From NCBI RefSeq assembly GCF_007559005.1, contig NZ_CP041763.1, forward strand, positions 124,001 to 188,000: a stretch of 64,000 nucleotides of DNA, read 5' to 3'. The DNA is from Gordonia zhaorongruii. GTDB lineage: Bacteria > Actinomycetota > Actinomycetes > Mycobacteriales > Mycobacteriaceae. Below the pieces are notes generated by a model, which was given only the letters and a program-made list of their open reading frames with translations, did no database searches and had not been told where the DNA came from. A program made the position numbers and the translations under genes. Shown here one piece after another: positions 8,617 through 19,487 of this stretch (positions are counted from its first letter, which is position 1; every line of letters begins with the position of its first letter).

Positions 8617-10521
8617 ATGCTGAATACCGAACTCGAGCAGTTCCTCGACGAGACGGGCAACCTCCATTTCACGGAGGACGCGACGCTCGTCGACTACGTC
8701 GAGGCGAACGTCCGCGACCATGCGGACACGCTCGCGTACCGATTCATCGACTTCAGCCGCGAACGCGACGGCGAGCGGATCGACCTGACGTGGGCACAGT
8801 TCGGCAAGCGCCTGCGCGCGGTCGCCGCGCGCCTGCAGCAGGTTACCCAGCCGGGCGATCGTGTCGCGATCCTCGCGCCGCAGTCCCTCGAGTACGTGAT
8901 CGGCTTCTTCGCCGCGCTGTACGCGAGCAACGTCGCCGTGCCGCTGTTCAGTCCGGACGAGCCCGGTCACACCGACCGCCTCGTGGGCGTCCTCGCGGAC
9001 TGCGAGCCGACGGCGATCCTCACCTCGACCAAGTCGGCCGAGGCGGTCCGTGACTTCTTCTCGGACCGTCCCGCCAAGGATCGACCGCGCGTCATCGCCG
9101 TCGATGCCGTGCCGGACTCGGTCGGCGCATCGTGGGTCGCCCCGATCGCGGGCAAGGACCACAACCGGGACACCGTCGCCTACCTGCAGTACACGTCGGG
9201 GTCCACCCGTGTGCCCGCCGGCGTCGAGATCACCTACGAGGCCGTCGCAGCGAACTGCCTGCAGATCTACGACTGCATCTCGATCGACCGCAATTCGCGC
9301 GGCGTCACCTGGTTGCCCATGTTCCACGACATGGGGCTCCTGACGGTGATCCTGCCGGCTCTCGGCGGCAAGTACGTCACGATCATGACGCCGCAGGCGT
9401 TCATCCGCCGCCCCGGCCGTTGGATCCGCGAGCTCGCAGCCGACGACGACCGGGCGCCGACCTACGCGGCCGCGCCGAACTTCGCGTACGAGCACGCCGC
9501 TGCGCGCGGCCTGCCGCGCGAGGGCGACTCGCTCGACCTGTCGAATGTGATCGGACTGATCAACGGATCCGAACCGGTCACCGTCTCCTCGATGCGCAAG
9601 TTCAACGAGGCATTCGAGCCGTACGGTCTGTCGCCGAAGGCGATCAAGCCCTGCTACGGAATGGCCGAGGCCACTCTGTTCGTCTCGGCCACGCAGCGCG
9701 ACGACGAGGCGAAGGTCGACTACGTGGATCGCGCGGAGCTCAACGCGGGCCGTTTCGTGGCCGTCGACGCCGACGCCGAGGGCGCCGTCCCGCAGGTGTC
9801 CTGCGGCCAGGTGGCACTGAGCCAGTGGGCGGCGATCGTCGACCCGGAGACCCGCACCGAGCAGCCCGACGGACATGTCGGTGAGATCTGGCTCCACGGT
9901 CTCAACATCGGCAAGGGCTACTGGAACAAGGTCGACGAGACGCAGGAGACCTTCCACAACACCATCGACGCTCCGCTCGCCTCGGGCAGCCACACCGCGG
10001 ACGCTCCGGCGGATGCCGAGTGGATGCGCACCGGAGACTACGGCGTCTGGTTCGAGGACGAGCTGTACATCACCGGCCGGGTCAAGGACCTGGTGATCGT
10101 GGACGGCCGTAACCATTACCCGCAGGATCTCGAGTTCAGCGCACAGGAAGCCAGCGACTCGCTGCGCCCCGGCTTCGTCGCGTCGTTCGCGGTGCCTGCC
10201 AACCAGTTGCCCGCCGAGGTCTTCGAGGCCGGGCACAGCGGGCTCACCTACGACACCGATGATGCGTCCGAGCAGCTGGTGATCGTCGCCGAGCGCGGGC
10301 CGGGGCGGAAGAACGATCCGCAGGAGGTCGCGGACAAGGTCCGTGCGGCCATCGCGGGTCGCCACGGCGTGATGGTCCGCGATCTGCTGCTGGTCCCGGC
10401 GGGGTCGATCCCGCGCACGTCGAGCGGCAAGATCGCCCGTCGCGCGACGAAGGCCGCATACGTTGACGGCACTCTTCGCGGCGGCTATCAGCAGACCGCG
10501 TTCCCGGATTCCAAAGAATGA
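8617..10521 (+). CDS. fadD32: Long-chain fatty-acid-AMP ligase FadD32
   Basis: Adenylates the meromycolic acid and loads it onto the N-terminal carrier domain of Pks13. 634 residues; ATG 8617 has AGGAG seven bases upstream. ANL-superfamily motifs are visible: the phosphate-binding loop [11 protein letters not shown], the [10 protein letters not shown] adenine-binding stretch, the TGDYG core motif and [18 protein letters not shown], with the catalytic Lys region [10 protein letters not shown] near the end. The FAAL-type insertion after the A3 region is present. It precedes pks13 and accD4, the conserved trio that carries out the last condensation of mycolate synthesis. Confidence 0.96.
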   Translation: MLNTELEQFLDETGNLHFTEDATLVDYVEANVRDHADTLAYRFIDFSRERDGERIDLTWAQFGKRLRAVAARLQQVTQPGDRVAILAPQSLEYVIGFFAALYASNVAVPLFSPDEPGHTDRLVGVLADCEPTAILTSTKSAEAVRDFFSDRPAKDRPRVIAVDAVPDSVGASWVAPIAGKDHNRDTVAYLQYTSGSTRVPAGVEITYEAVAANCLQIYDCISIDRNSRGVTWLPMFHDMGLLTVILPALGGKYVTIMTPQAFIRRPGRWIRELAADDDRAPTYAAAPNFAYEHAAARGLPREGDSLDLSNVIGLINGSEPVTVSSMRKFNEAFEPYGLSPKAIKPCYGMAEATLFVSATQRDDEAKVDYVDRAELNAGRFVAVDADAEGAVPQVSCGQVALSQWAAIVDPETRTEQPDGHVGEIWLHGLNIGKGYWNKVDETQETFHNTIDAPLASGSHTADAPADAEWMRTGDYGVWFEDELYITGRVKDLVIVDGRNHYPQDLEFSAQEASDSLRPGFVASFAVPANQLPAEVFEAGHSGLTYDTDDASEQLVIVAERGPGRKNDPQEVADKVRAAIAGRHGVMVRDLLLVPAGSIPRTSSGKIARRATKAAYVDGTLRGGYQQTAFPDSKE

Positions 10522-10529
10522 GCATCGGG

Positions 10530-10565
10530 CAAGCCCGGTACGTCTCACGTGACGTACCGGGCTTG
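10530..10565 (+). terminator. Hairpin between fadD32 and pks13
   Basis: Perfect 15-bp inverted repeat, arms 10530-10544 and 10551-10565, loop TCACGT, 9 bp after the fadD32 stop. A run of pure T is lacking, so it may terminate, attenuate or stabilise the upstream mRNA rather than end transcription fully. Confidence 0.7.
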
Positions 10566-10592
10566 TCTGTTACCCACCCTCGACCCGCGAAG

Positions 10593-10598
10593 TAAGCT
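10593..10598 (+). promoter_or_regulatory. Candidate -10 element (TAAGCT) for pks13
   Basis: TAAGCT ends 8 nt before the ATG at 10607. Together with the hairpin just upstream, this suggests pks13-accD4 has its own leaderless promoter and is not only read through from fadD32. Confidence 0.45.
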
Positions 10599-10606
10599 GG
10601 CTACCG

Positions 10607-13600
10607 ATGTCTGAGAACAATTCCACCGATACTCCCGAGGGCACCGCAGGCGAGACCGCCGGCGACCTCACCGTCGACGAGTTGCGTGAGTGGCTGCGGG
10701 AGTGGGTCGCGAGTGCCACCGGTCAGTCGGCCGAGCAGATCCCCGTCGAGCGTCCGATGGAGGAACTCGGGCTGTCGTCTCGTGACGCCGTCGCGCTCGC
10801 GGCCGACGTCGAGGACAAGACCGGGGTGATCCTCAACGCGACCGCCGTCTACAACCATCCGACGATCGCGTCGCTGGCCACCCGGATCATCGAGGGCGAT
10901 CCGGACGAGGGCGTGGACGCCGAGGACGACCGCTTCTGGGAGCGCGAGCGCGACGACGCCGACGACATCGCGATCGTCGGTCTGTCGACCCGCTTCCCGA
11001 AGGCCGGGCAGACGCCCGAGTCCACGTGGCAGGCCTTGATCGACGGCGTCGACGGGATCTCGGATCTCCCCGCGGACCGTTGGCTCGAGTTCAAGGACGA
11101 CCCGCGTCTGGCCGAGCTGATCGAGACCCGGAACGTCCAGGGCGGCTATCTGGACGACGTCAAGGGGTTCGACGCCGACTTCTTCCAGATGAGCCCGCGC
11201 GAGGTCGAGATGGTCGATCCGCAGCAACGTCTCGCCCTGGAATTGACGTGGGAGGCGCTGGAGAACTCGCACATCCCGCCGAGCGACCTGCGGGGCGGTC
11301 AGGTCGGTGTCTTCATGGGCACCTCGACCAACGACTATCAGATGCTCGCGACCCTCGGCCTCGGCGAAGGTGCCAGCGAGACCGCCGCTTACGCGCTGAC
11401 CGGTACCGCGACCTCGATCATCGCGAACCGCGTCTCCTACTTCTTCGATTTCCACGGTCCGTCGATGGCGATCGACACCGCGTGCTCGTCGTCGCTCGTC
11501 GCGGTCCATGAGGCCGTCCGCAGCCTGCGGTCCGGAGACTCGGACGTTGCAGTGGCTGGCGGCGTCAACATGCTGATCACGCCGGCCGCCACGCTGGGCT
11601 TCGACCAGATCGGTGCGATGGCGCCGAACGGCCGGATCAAGGCCTTCTCGTCGGATGCCGACGGCATGATCCGCTCCGAGGGCGGCGGCGTGTTCGTCCT
11701 CAAGCGCATGTCCGACGCTCGCCGCGATGGCGACACCGTGCTCGCCGTGGTCGCGGGCAGTGCGGTCAACTCCGACGGCCGTTCCAACGGCATCTTCGCG
11801 CCCAACCCGGAAGCGCAGGTTGCGGTACTGCGGTCGGCGTACGCCGATGCCGCCGTGGATCCGCGCACCGTCGACTACGTCGAGGCGCACGGAACCGGCA
11901 CGGTGCTCGGCGACCCGATCGAGGCCGACGCACTCGGCCGCGTCGTAGGTCGTGGACGTACCTCGGACGCGCCGATGCTCCTCGGTTCGGCGAAGACGAA
12001 CTTCGGGCACATGGAGTCCGCAGCGGGCGCAGGCGCGCTCGCCAAGGTGGTCCTGTCGCTGGAGAACGATCGTCTGCCGGCCTCCCTGAACTACGTCGGC
12101 GCCAACCCGTACATCCAGTTCGACGCCACCAATCTGCGCGTGATCACCGAGCCGACCGCGTGGCCGCGCTATGCGGGTCACGCCGTCGCCGGCGTCTCCG
12201 GATTCGGTTTCGGTGGAACCAATGCGCACCTCGTGATCCGCGAGGTGCTGCCGTCGGACCACATCGATCCGGCTGACGCCTCGGCCCAGCCCGTGCAGGC
12301 GGCGCAGACGGCCGCTGCAGACGACTTCGATGACGATGACGAGGAGTTCCTCACCGAGGCCGAGCGGGCCGTGCTCGCCGCACAGTCCACGACGGCCCCC
12401 GTCGCCGCACCGGCGGCCGAGACCGATCCGGCCGACGGATTCGCGCCGGCGGCTGCACCGGGCGCCGTGGTTCCGCTGGTGATCTCCGGTTTCCTCGCGT
12501 CCCGGCGCCGCAAGGCTGCCGCCGACCTGCTGGAGTGGCTGGAGAGCGACGAGGGCATGCAGACATCGCTCGTCGACATCGGCCGCACGCTGGCGCACCG
12601 GAACCACGGTCGTACGCGGTCGGTCGTCATGGCGAGCACGCATGAGGACGCGGTGAAGGGCGTGCGAGCGGTCGCCGACGGAAAGGCCCTGCCGTTCGTC
12701 TATACCTGCGACACCCCGGACGCCGGTTCGGCGGTCTGGTTGCTGTCGGGCTTCGGTTCGCAGCACCGCAAGATGGCCAAGCAGCTGTACACCGAGAACC
12801 CGGTGTTCGCGAAGTACGCGGACCGGGTGGACGCGATCATCCAGAACGAACTCGGCTACTCGATGGTCGAGATGTTCTTGGACGATGCGCAGACCTATGC
12901 GATCGAGACCGCGCAGATCGGCATCTACACGATCCAGGTGGCGCTCGCCGATACGATGCGCCACTACGGTGCCGAGCCGGGCGTGCTGGTGCCGCATTCG
13001 ATGGGTGAGGCATCCGCCGCCTACATCAGCGGCGGACTGTCGCTCGAGGACGCGACGCGCGTGATCTGCCAGCGGTCCCGACTGATGGGCGAGGGCGAAT
13101 CGATGCTCGTCGGAGACGACATTCGGCTGATGGCGCTGGTCGAGTACAGCGCCGACGACATCCACGACGTGCTCGCCGACTTCCCGGATCTGGAGATCTG
13201 CGTGTACGCGGCGCCGACCCACACCGTGATCGGCGGACCGGAGACGCAGGTCGACGCGATCGTCGAGCGCGCCGAGGCCGAGGGCAAGCTGGGCCGCAAG
13301 CTGCAGACCAAGGGGGCCAGTCACACGTCGCAGATGGACCCGCTGCTCGGCGAGTTGTCGTACGAGTTGACGGGCATCGAGGCGCAGCGCCCGCGGATCG
13401 GGTTCTACAGCTCGGTGGACCGCGAGGTCTTCTACCGCCCGGGTGGCGAGCCGGTTCACACCATCGACTACTTCCTCAAGGGTCTGCGGCACAGCGTCTG
13501 GTTCGCCCAGGCGATCTCGAAGTCCGTGGAGAACGGTCACCGGACGTTCGTCGAGCTGTCGCCGAATCCGGCCGTCCTCATCTCGGTCGCCGCAACCACA

Positions 13601-15988
13601 TTCGGTGCCGGAGTGCACGACGCCGAGCTCATCGAGACCTTGCGCCGCAAGGAGGACGAGAGCCACGGCCTGGTGAACGCGTTGATGAAGCTGTACGTCC
13701 ATGGGCACCCGGTGGACGTGGCCGCGCTCTTCGGTACCGGCCCCGACCAGTCGTACGCACCGGTTCCGCGCACTCGTTTCAACCGGAAGCCGTACTGGCT
13801 CACGGCATCGATCTCGAGTGGTTCGGGGGCGGGGACCGCGCCGGGCGCGCACGTCGGTCTGCCCGACGGCCGCCACGTGTGGGAGTGCAACGCGGGTGCG
13901 GTCACCGATCCGAACGCGTTGGTGCTGGCCGCAGCCAAGCAGATCCTCGGATCCGACGCCGCAGTGACGGCCACCGAGACGGTCCAGCCGATCCCGTCCG
14001 AGGGCACGGTCACGACCACGTTCACCCGCCACCCCGGAGGCGGTGCGATCACCGTTCACGCGGACCAGCAGGGCGGCCACGCGCTGCTGTTCGAGGCAGC
14101 CGTCACGGGTACCGCGCCGGCTGCGAAGGCAGTCGGCGAGGAGTCGGCGGCAGGGGCGGCAGGCGTCGCGGCAGGAGGTGCGGCAGGTGCTGCCGCGATG
14201 GATCCGTCCGCCTTCGGTGACGACACCGTGGTGGTCGAGGATGAGGTGATCGACGACATCGGCAGCAAGTGGGATCCGGAGTCCGGCCAGTCGGTCGGCG
14301 ACCGACTCGCCGTGATCGTCGGTGAGTCGATGGGCTACGACCCGGAGGACCTGCCACGCGAGATCCCGCTGATCGAACTCGGCCTCGACTCGCTCATGGC
14401 GGTCCGGATCAAGAACCGCGTCGAGTACGAATTCGACATCCCGCAGTTGCAGCTGCAGGCGATGCGCCAGGCGAACCTGTCGGACATCGAGAAGTTCGTC
14501 GCCTTCGCCGTCACTCACCGTGACCAGCTGGAGGACCTAAACAGCCGTGCTGCGGGCGAGGGCGAACTCGACACCGCCGCCCTCAACGCCTACATCGACG
14601 AGCAGATCGCCAAGGAGGCGGAGTCTCCCGCAGCGGAGTCTGCCGCAGAGGAGTCTCCCGCAGAGGGGTCTGCCGACCCCGCTGCTGAGACGGCGTCCCC
14701 TTCCGCTGCGGACGCAGCGCGATCCGCCGCACCGGCAGCGGGCGCCGCGCACGTGCAGGCAGCCGAGGTCGAAGCCCTCACCGAGGAGACGTCCGCTCCG
14801 ACCACAGCGCCGGCGACGGAGTCCACCCCGACCCCGACCGACATCACGAACCAGTCCGCCGTCGCCGACGCGACCGGTTCGGATGTCCCGCCGCGCGACG
14901 CAGCGGAACGCCTCACCTTCGGTGCGTATGCGGTCGTCACCGGCAAGTCTGCGGGCGGCATCTTCAACAAGCTGCCGGTCCTCGATGAGGAGACGGCCGG
15001 GAAGCTGACCGAGCGACTCAACGAGCGCACGGGCGGCGAGGTCGACCTCGAGGACATCCTCGATTCGGAGACCATCGAGGAGATGTCCGATTACGTCCGC
15101 CAGCAGATGGACGACGCCGCCGATATCGACGGTTTCGTCCGTTACCTGCAGGTGCCGACGCAGGACGGCACGCCGAAGCACACCTTCGACACGCACGCCG
15201 GCGATCCGGTGCCCATGCTGGTGTTCCACCCGGCGGGTGGCAACACCTCGGCATACGAAGCCCTGGTGAAGCGTCTCCCACAGGATCTTCCGGTCGTCGG
15301 TTTCGACCGGGTCGAGGGCACCATCGAGGAGCGCGTCGAGCAGTACATGCCGAAGCTTCGCGAGGTGCAGCCGCACGGTCCGTACGTGCTCGTGGGCTGG
15401 TCGCTGGGCGGCGCGCTCGCCTACGGTGCGGCGCAGGTCCTCCTGTCCGAGGGCGAGGAGGTCGCCTTCGTCGGGCTCATCGACGTGGTCCGGCCGAGCA
15501 AGGAGGTGCCGGACACCCCGGAGAACAAGCGGGCCCGTCTGGAGCGCTGGAAGGAGTTCGCAGTTCGGACCTACGGTCTGGACGACAGCATCCCGGTGCC
15601 GATGGATCGGCTCATGGACGCCGACGACAGCGGCCAGTTCGACATCATCATGGAGATGATGTCGATGTCGGACACCAAGATCCCCGGTGGCATCATCGAG
15701 CACCAGCGGACGTCGTTCATCGACAATCGTGCGCTCACCGAGATCAAGCCGACCCGTTACGACGGCAAGGTGGTCCTGTACCGCGCCGACAAGATGCACG
15801 ACGGCGCCATCGAGCTGGAACCGCAGTGGGCCGAGATCGACGAGGACGGTCGCTGGGGCGAGGTCGTCGACGATCTGGAGATCCTGCACATCGGCGGCGA
15901 CCACTTGGGCATCGTCGACGAACCCCATGTCGCGAAGGTCGCGTCCGACCTAGCACGCCGTATGAACGACGTGAATTCGCAGAAGTGA
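10607..15988 (+). CDS. pks13: Polyketide synthase Pks13 (mycolic acid condensase)
   Basis: 1793-residue type I PKS that joins the meromycoloyl chain to a carboxylated alpha-branch to give the alpha-alkyl beta-ketoester of mycolic acid. Domain order ACP-KS-AT-ACP-TE, as in M. tuberculosis Pks13 (about 1733 residues). N-terminal carrier with Ser58 (LGLSSRD); ketosynthase from about 119 to 545 with Cys293 in DTACSSS and [15 protein letters not shown] histidines; acyltransferase about 705-1000 with Ser798 in PHSMGE; C-terminal carrier with Ser1262 in LGLDSLM; an Ala/Glu/Pro/Thr-rich linker about 1320-1425; a small helical carrier-like segment about 1430-1505; thioesterase with Ser1599 in GWSLGGA and His in GGDHLG. 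A GTGA-type gap of 16 nt separates it from accD4, so they form an operon. The linker is longer than usual and internally repetitive. Confidence 0.97.
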   Translation: MSENNSTDTPEGTAGETAGDLTVDELREWLREWVASATGQSAEQIPVERPMEELGLSSRDAVALAADVEDKTGVILNATAVYNHPTIASLATRIIEGDPDEGVDAEDDRFWERERDDADDIAIVGLSTRFPKAGQTPESTWQALIDGVDGISDLPADRWLEFKDDPRLAELIETRNVQGGYLDDVKGFDADFFQMSPREVEMVDPQQRLALELTWEALENSHIPPSDLRGGQVGVFMGTSTNDYQMLATLGLGEGASETAAYALTGTATSIIANRVSYFFDFHGPSMAIDTACSSSLVAVHEAVRSLRSGDSDVAVAGGVNMLITPAATLGFDQIGAMAPNGRIKAFSSDADGMIRSEGGGVFVLKRMSDARRDGDTVLAVVAGSAVNSDGRSNGIFAPNPEAQVAVLRSAYADAAVDPRTVDYVEAHGTGTVLGDPIEADALGRVVGRGRTSDAPMLLGSAKTNFGHMESAAGAGALAKVVLSLENDRLPASLNYVGANPYIQFDATNLRVITEPTAWPRYAGHAVAGVSGFGFGGTNAHLVIREVLPSDHIDPADASAQPVQAAQTAAADDFDDDDEEFLTEAERAVLAAQSTTAPVAAPAAETDPADGFAPAAAPGAVVPLVISGFLASRRRKAAADLLEWLESDEGMQTSLVDIGRTLAHRNHGRTRSVVMASTHEDAVKGVRAVADGKALPFVYTCDTPDAGSAVWLLSGFGSQHRKMAKQLYTENPVFAKYADRVDAIIQNELGYSMVEMFLDDAQTYAIETAQIGIYTIQVALADTMRHYGAEPGVLVPHSMGEASAAYISGGLSLEDATRVICQRSRLMGEGESMLVGDDIRLMALVEYSADDIHDVLADFPDLEICVYAAPTHTVIGGPETQVDAIVERAEAEGKLGRKLQTKGASHTSQMDPLLGELSYELTGIEAQRPRIGFYSSVDREVFYRPGGEPVHTIDYFLKGLRHSVWFAQAISKSVENGHRTFVELSPNPAVLISVAATTFGAGVHDAELIETLRRKEDESHGLVNALMKLYVHGHPVDVAALFGTGPDQSYAPVPRTRFNRKPYWLTASISSGSGAGTAPGAHVGLPDGRHVWECNAGAVTDPNALVLAAAKQILGSDAAVTATETVQPIPSEGTVTTTFTRHPGGGAITVHADQQGGHALLFEAAVTGTAPAAKAVGEESAAGAAGVAAGGAAGAAAMDPSAFGDDTVVVEDEVIDDIGSKWDPESGQSVGDRLAVIVGESMGYDPEDLPREIPLIELGLDSLMAVRIKNRVEYEFDIPQLQLQAMRQANLSDIEKFVAFAVTHRDQLEDLNSRAAGEGELDTAALNAYIDEQIAKEAESPAAESAAEESPAEGSADPAAETASPSAADAARSAAPAAGAAHVQAAEVEALTEETSAPTTAPATESTPTPTDITNQSAVADATGSDVPPRDAAERLTFGAYAVVTGKSAGGIFNKLPVLDEETAGKLTERLNERTGGEVDLEDILDSETIEEMSDYVRQQMDDAADIDGFVRYLQVPTQDGTPKHTFDTHAGDPVPMLVFHPAGGNTSAYEALVKRLPQDLPVVGFDRVEGTIEERVEQYMPKLREVQPHGPYVLVGWSLGGALAYGAAQVLLSEGEEVAFVGLIDVVRPSKEVPDTPENKRARLERWKEFAVRTYGLDDSIPVPMDRLMDADDSGQFDIIMEMMSMSDTKIPGGIIEHQRTSFIDNRALTEIKPTRYDGKVVLYRADKMHDGAIELEPQWAEIDEDGRWGEVVDDLEILHIGGDHLGIVDEPHVAKVASDLARRMNDVNSQK

Positions 15989-16004
15989 TCCGAAGGGATA
16001 TCGC

Positions 16005-17555
16005 GTGACCGAAACGACTGCCGACAAGCTCACCGACCTGCGTGAGAAGCTCGAGCTCGCGAAGGAGCCGGGTGGTGAGAAAGCCGTCGCCAAGCGCACC
16101 AAGAAGGGCATTCTCTCGCCGCGCAAGCGGCTCGAGCTGCTGTTCGACGAGGGCACGTTCGTCGAGGTCGGTGCGCTCGCGAAGACCCCGGGCGCCTCTG
16201 AGACGGGGTACGGCGACGGCGTCGTCACCGGTCACGGGCTGGTCTTCGGCCGGCCGGTCGCCGCGTTCAGCCACGACCAGACCGTCATGGGCGGCACCGT
16301 CGGTGAGATCTTCGGCCGCAAGGTCGCGGGACTGATGGAGTGGGCGGGCAAGCTCGGATGTCCGATGGTCGGCATCAACGATTCGGCGGGTGCTCGGATC
16401 CAGGACGCCGTCACCTCGCTTGCGTGGTACGCCGAGATGGGTCGCCGAAACGATCTCCTTTCGGGCCTGTCGCCGCAGGTGTCGGTGATCCTCGGCAAGT
16501 GCGCGGGCGGTGCCGTGTACACGCCGGCGAACACCGATGTCCTGGTGGCGGTGGAGGACAAGAGCTACATGTTCGTCACCGGACCGGACGTCATCAAGCA
16601 GACGACCGGTGAGGACATCTCCGCCGAGGACCTGGGCAGCGCCCACAACCAGGCACGGTGGGGCAACATCCACCACGTCGCGCAGGACGAGAAGGCGGCC
16701 TTCGACTGGGTGCGCGAGTACCTGCAGTACATGCCGTCGAGTGCGCACGAGCAGCCGCCGGTGATCAACCCCGGCCTGGAGCCCGAGATCACCGATTCGG
16801 ATCGCTCCCTCAACGAGTTCATGCCGGACAACGACAACGCGGGCTACGACATGCGCGACATCATCATGCGATTGTTCGATGATGGGGCGTTCCACGAGGT
16901 CGGCGAGTTGTTCGCGCCGAACATCCTGACCGGCTTCGCGCGCGTCGACGGCCACAGCGTCGGCATTGTCGCGAACCAGCCGAGTGTCATGGCGGGCACC
17001 ATCGACACCGATTCCTCGGAGAAGGCGACGCGATTCGTCCGGATCTGCAACGCCTACAGCATCCCGCTGATCTTCCTCGTCGACACCCCGGGCATCCTGC
17101 CGGGACTCAGCGAGGAGCAGAAGGGCACCATCCGCCGCTCGGGCAAGTTCCTGTACGCCTACGTCGAGGCCGACGTGCCGAAGGTGACCGTGGTCCTGCG
17201 CAAGGCCTACGGCGGAGCATACGCGGTGATGGGATCCAAGCAGCTCGGTGCCGACATCAACTTCGCGTGGCCGACGGCGAAGATCGCCGTCATGGGTGCG
17301 GAGTCGGCGGCTGCGGTGCTGACTCGTAGGCAGACCGAGGGCCTGAGCGCTGCAGACGCCGACCGGGTGCGCCAGGACTTCATCACGTTCTACAACGCCA
17401 TGATGGCGACGCCGTACCTGGCCGCCGAACGCGGCTACGTCGACGCCGTCATCGAGCCCGCCGAGACTCGGCTGCACCTGCGCAGGGCACTCGCTCAGCT
17501 CCGCGACAAGCAAGTTCTCCGGAGCCCGCGCAAGCACTACCTCATGCCCATCTGA
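16005..17555 (+). CDS. accD4: Acyl-CoA carboxylase carboxyltransferase subunit AccD4
   Basis: Biotin-dependent carboxyltransferase beta subunit (516 residues) that with AccA3/AccD5-type partners carboxylates the long acyl-CoA used by Pks13 as the alpha-branch extender. Crotonase-type carboxyltransferase halves are clear: the N-terminal acyl-binding loop with [11 protein letters not shown] and [10 protein letters not shown], and the C-terminal biotin-side half with DTPGILPG and [15 protein letters not shown] oxyanion-hole glycines. GTG at 16005 has GAAGGGA upstream and lies 16 nt after pks13. The conserved order fadD32-pks13-accD4 confirms the subtype over other AccD paralogues. Confidence 0.95.
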   Translation: MTETTADKLTDLREKLELAKEPGGEKAVAKRTKKGILSPRKRLELLFDEGTFVEVGALAKTPGASETGYGDGVVTGHGLVFGRPVAAFSHDQTVMGGTVGEIFGRKVAGLMEWAGKLGCPMVGINDSAGARIQDAVTSLAWYAEMGRRNDLLSGLSPQVSVILGKCAGGAVYTPANTDVLVAVEDKSYMFVTGPDVIKQTTGEDISAEDLGSAHNQARWGNIHHVAQDEKAAFDWVREYLQYMPSSAHEQPPVINPGLEPEITDSDRSLNEFMPDNDNAGYDMRDIIMRLFDDGAFHEVGELFAPNILTGFARVDGHSVGIVANQPSVMAGTIDTDSSEKATRFVRICNAYSIPLIFLVDTPGILPGLSEEQKGTIRRSGKFLYAYVEADVPKVTVVLRKAYGGAYAVMGSKQLGADINFAWPTAKIAVMGAESAAAVLTRRQTEGLSAADADRVRQDFITFYNAMMATPYLAAERGYVDAVIEPAETRLHLRRALAQLRDKQVLRSPRKHYLMPI

Positions 17556-17640
17556 GGTCCATCGCGTGCCACGGGTTGCGGCGGGTGCCGCGACCCGGAC
17601 ACTGGTGAGGACAGCAGTTCACATCGAGAGGTCGGGGTTC

Positions 17641-17961
17641 ATGTACTTCATCGTCGTCAAGTTCGCGGTCAAGCCGTCCAGTGTGGACGAGTTCCCGGAC
17701 GCCGTTGCGGAGTTCACCGCTGCGACGCGCGCCGAGCCGGGCAATCTCTGGTTCGAGTGGTCGCGGAGTCTTCAGGACCCGAACGAGTTCGTCCTGGTCG
17801 AGGCGTTCACCGACGAGGGCGCCGGCCCGCACGTGACGAGCCCGCATTTCGCGAAGGGCCTGGAGTCGATCCGGCCGCATCTCACGGCGACCCCGAAGAT
17901 CATCTCCCGGCAGATCGAGGGCGACGGCTGGGACGCGATGGGCGAGCTCCAAGTCGAGTGA
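17641..17961 (+). CDS. Small ABM-fold protein (putative quinol monooxygenase-like)
   Basis: 106-residue protein with the antibiotic-biosynthesis-monooxygenase ferredoxin-like fold: starts MYFIVVKFAVKP, then EPGNLWFEWSRSLQDPNEFVLVEAF and SPHFAKGL, the usual beta-alpha-beta pattern with the conserved Trp/Glu strand and His/Phe helix. Such dimers oxidise quinols or bind small aromatic molecules without cofactor; the substrate here is unknown. ATG 17641 is chosen over an upstream ATG at 17566 because it begins the first beta strand and has GAGAGG upstream. It follows accD4 by 85 nt and may be read from the same promoter. Confidence 0.8.
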   Translation: MYFIVVKFAVKPSSVDEFPDAVAEFTAATRAEPGNLWFEWSRSLQDPNEFVLVEAFTDEGAGPHVTSPHFAKGLESIRPHLTATPKIISRQIEGDGWDAMGELQVE

Positions 17962-18006
17962 CGATCGGCTGGTAAGAGCCGACGGCCGCCGGGCAGCGCC
18001 GGCCGG

Positions 18007-18783
18007 TCAGCCGAACTGATCGATACTCAGCTTGACCGCCATCACCACCACGACTACGAGCAGCGCATAGCGCACGATCGCGGTGCCGCGGCCCAGCACC
18101 AAGCGGGAGCCGACGACCGATCCGGCGACGTTCGCGACCGCGAGGATCGCGCCGAGCAGCCAGAAGACGTTGCCTTGTGCGGCGAACACCGCTATCGCAC
18201 CGATATTGGTGGCGGTATTGGCCACCTTGGCCATCGCGGCGCTCTGCAGGAAGCTCTGGTGCAGCAGCGCGGTCAGCGTGATGATCAGGAACATGCCGGT
18301 GCCCGGACCGAACACACCGTCGTACAGGCCGATGATCCCGAGTACCGCGAGTGCGACGCCGAATCGGGTGCGCGACACCGGCAGTGACGATTCGCGGGTG
18401 GAGCCGAACTGGGGGCGGAACGCGACGAAGGCTCCGACGCCGACCATCAGCACGATCACGAACGGCCGCATGACGTCCGAGCTGATCGCCGAGGCGGCTA
18501 GGGCGCCGACAGCCGCACAGCACGCTGCGATCGGGATGCTCACCGCGACGAGCCGTCGATCCACGGACACGGACCGCAGATACATGCAGGCCGCCGTCGC
18601 CGTGCCCCACACCGCGGCGAGCTTGTTGGTGCCGAGAGCCAGCGCCGGAGGCGCAGACGGGAACACCATCAGCATCAGCGGGATCAGCACCAGCCCACCG
18701 CCACCCACCACGGCGTCGATCCAGCCGGCCACCGCTGCTCCGCCGATCAGGAGCGACAGGAGCGGCGCGGAGGGCAGGTCCAC
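18007..18783 (-). CDS. TSUP/TauE-SafE family membrane transporter
   Basis: 258-residue permease with about eight hydrophobic helices in two similar halves. Each half opens with the family's Gly-rich motif (DAVVGGGGLVLIPLML near residue 25, and YDGVFGPGTGMFLI in the second half). TSUP proteins move sulfite, sulfoacetate or other small organic anions; the substrate cannot be told from sequence. GTG at 18783 is preceded by a perfect AAGGAGG ribosome-binding site, which decides the start over longer alternatives. It is transcribed divergently from the DUF2231 gene across about 95 bp. Confidence 0.87.
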   Translation of the reverse strand: MDLPSAPLLSLLIGGAAVAGWIDAVVGGGGLVLIPLMLMVFPSAPPALALGTNKLAAVWGTATAACMYLRSVSVDRRLVAVSIPIAACCAAVGALAASAISSDVMRPFVIVLMVGVGAFVAFRPQFGSTRESSLPVSRTRFGVALAVLGIIGLYDGVFGPGTGMFLIITLTALLHQSFLQSAAMAKVANTATNIGAIAVFAAQGNVFWLLGAILAVANVAGSVVGSRLVLGRGTAIVRYALLVVVVVMAVKLSIDQFG

Positions 18784-18866
18784 TCGGTTCCTCCTTGATC
18801 GAGGACGTGCATGCGTCGGGTCGGGTGACTCTGCGAGATTACCGGGCGCCTGCTCGGACGAGGCTC

Positions 18867-18872
18867 TACATT
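18867..18872 (+). promoter_or_regulatory. Candidate -10 element (TACATT) for the DUF2231 gene
   Basis: TACATT ends 6 nt before the ATG at 18879 with no Shine-Dalgarno sequence between, the spacing of a leaderless transcript. Confidence 0.45.
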
Positions 18873-18878
18873 CTGACC

Positions 18879-19343
18879 ATGGACACCCTGAACGGACTCC
18901 CACTGCATCCCCTCATGGTCCACTTCGTGGTGGTCGCGATACCGGTGGCGGCACTGGTCGCGATCGTCGCGGCTCTCTGGCCGCGGGCGCGCACCAAGCT
19001 CGGGATCGTGACGCCGGTGATCTCCCTGATAGCTCTCATCGCGACTCCCATCGCCACCACGGCGGGGGAGGGGCTCGAAGAGCACCTGCCGCCGACCGAA
19101 GCGCTCACCACGCACACCGAGGCGGGGGACGTGGTCATCATCGGCATCGGCTGCCTCTTCGGCGCGACCGCACTGCTGTACCTGCTCGGGACCCGGTCCG
19201 TCGCCGCGCGAGTCCCGCTGCCGGCCGTCGCGGACGTGATCGCCCGAGTGCTGGTGGTCGCGGCGGCGATCGCTTCGCTGTATCTGGTGTTCCAGGCCGG
19301 CGACACCGGTTCCCATGCGGTCTGGGACGGCATCATGGGCTGA
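18879..19343 (+). CDS. DUF2231 family membrane protein
   Basis: 154-residue membrane protein with about four hydrophobic helices. The N-terminal motif LPLHPLMVHF with the HP...H pattern is the hallmark of DUF2231 proteins, whose function is unknown; histidines in such places can bind heme or metal (inference). ATG 18879 begins the conserved motif; the frame is open further upstream but lacks a hydrophobic or conserved extension. It stands alone, divergent from the TSUP permease, and its stop codon lies inside the first arm of a strong hairpin. Confidence 0.82.
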   Translation: MDTLNGLPLHPLMVHFVVVAIPVAALVAIVAALWPRARTKLGIVTPVISLIALIATPIATTAGEGLEEHLPPTEALTTHTEAGDVVIIGIGCLFGATALLYLLGTRSVAARVPLPAVADVIARVLVVAAAIASLYLVFQAGDTGSHAVWDGIMG

Positions 19344-19390
19344 GTCTCGGCCACGTGCCGCATGGCCAACCCGTATACGGCCGAGACTCA
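19341..19390. terminator. Inverted repeat at the end of the DUF2231 gene
   Basis: Perfect 12-bp arms at 19341-19352 and 19379-19390 with a 26-nt loop; the left arm contains the stop codon. No T run. It is probably part of the barrier between converging DUF2231 and embB transcription. Confidence 0.6.
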
Positions 19391-19435
19391 CTGCTGAGGG
19401 CGTGCATGGGCGTCCACGGGTTGGGAGACTGAACG

Positions 19436-19470
19436 AGCGAGCCCCGCGAAGGACTTTCGCGGGGCTCGCT
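19436..19470. terminator. Bidirectional hairpin terminator between DUF2231 gene and embB
   Basis: Perfect 15-bp arms (19436-19450 and 19456-19470) with the loop GGACT, 17 bp beyond the embB stop. GC-rich, no long T run on either side, but well placed to end both converging transcripts. Confidence 0.8.
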
Positions 19471-19487
19471 GCGCACTGCCGACCGGG

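Noticed and set aside
7342-10548. Very long minus-strand open frame (over 1000 codons) opposite the LLM oxidoreductase and fadD32
   Set aside because: Arg/Val/Asp/His-rich composition typical of the antisense of GC-rich genes; the plus strand has clear enzyme motifs and ribosome-binding sites.
10601-14518. 1305-codon minus-strand open frame opposite pks13
   Set aside because: Shadow of Pks13 codon usage; no domain or start signal, while the plus frame has all PKS active sites.
18747-19391. Minus-strand frame opposite the DUF2231 gene
   Set aside because: His/Arg/Asp-rich shadow frame; the plus frame has the HPLMVHF signature and hydrophobic helices.
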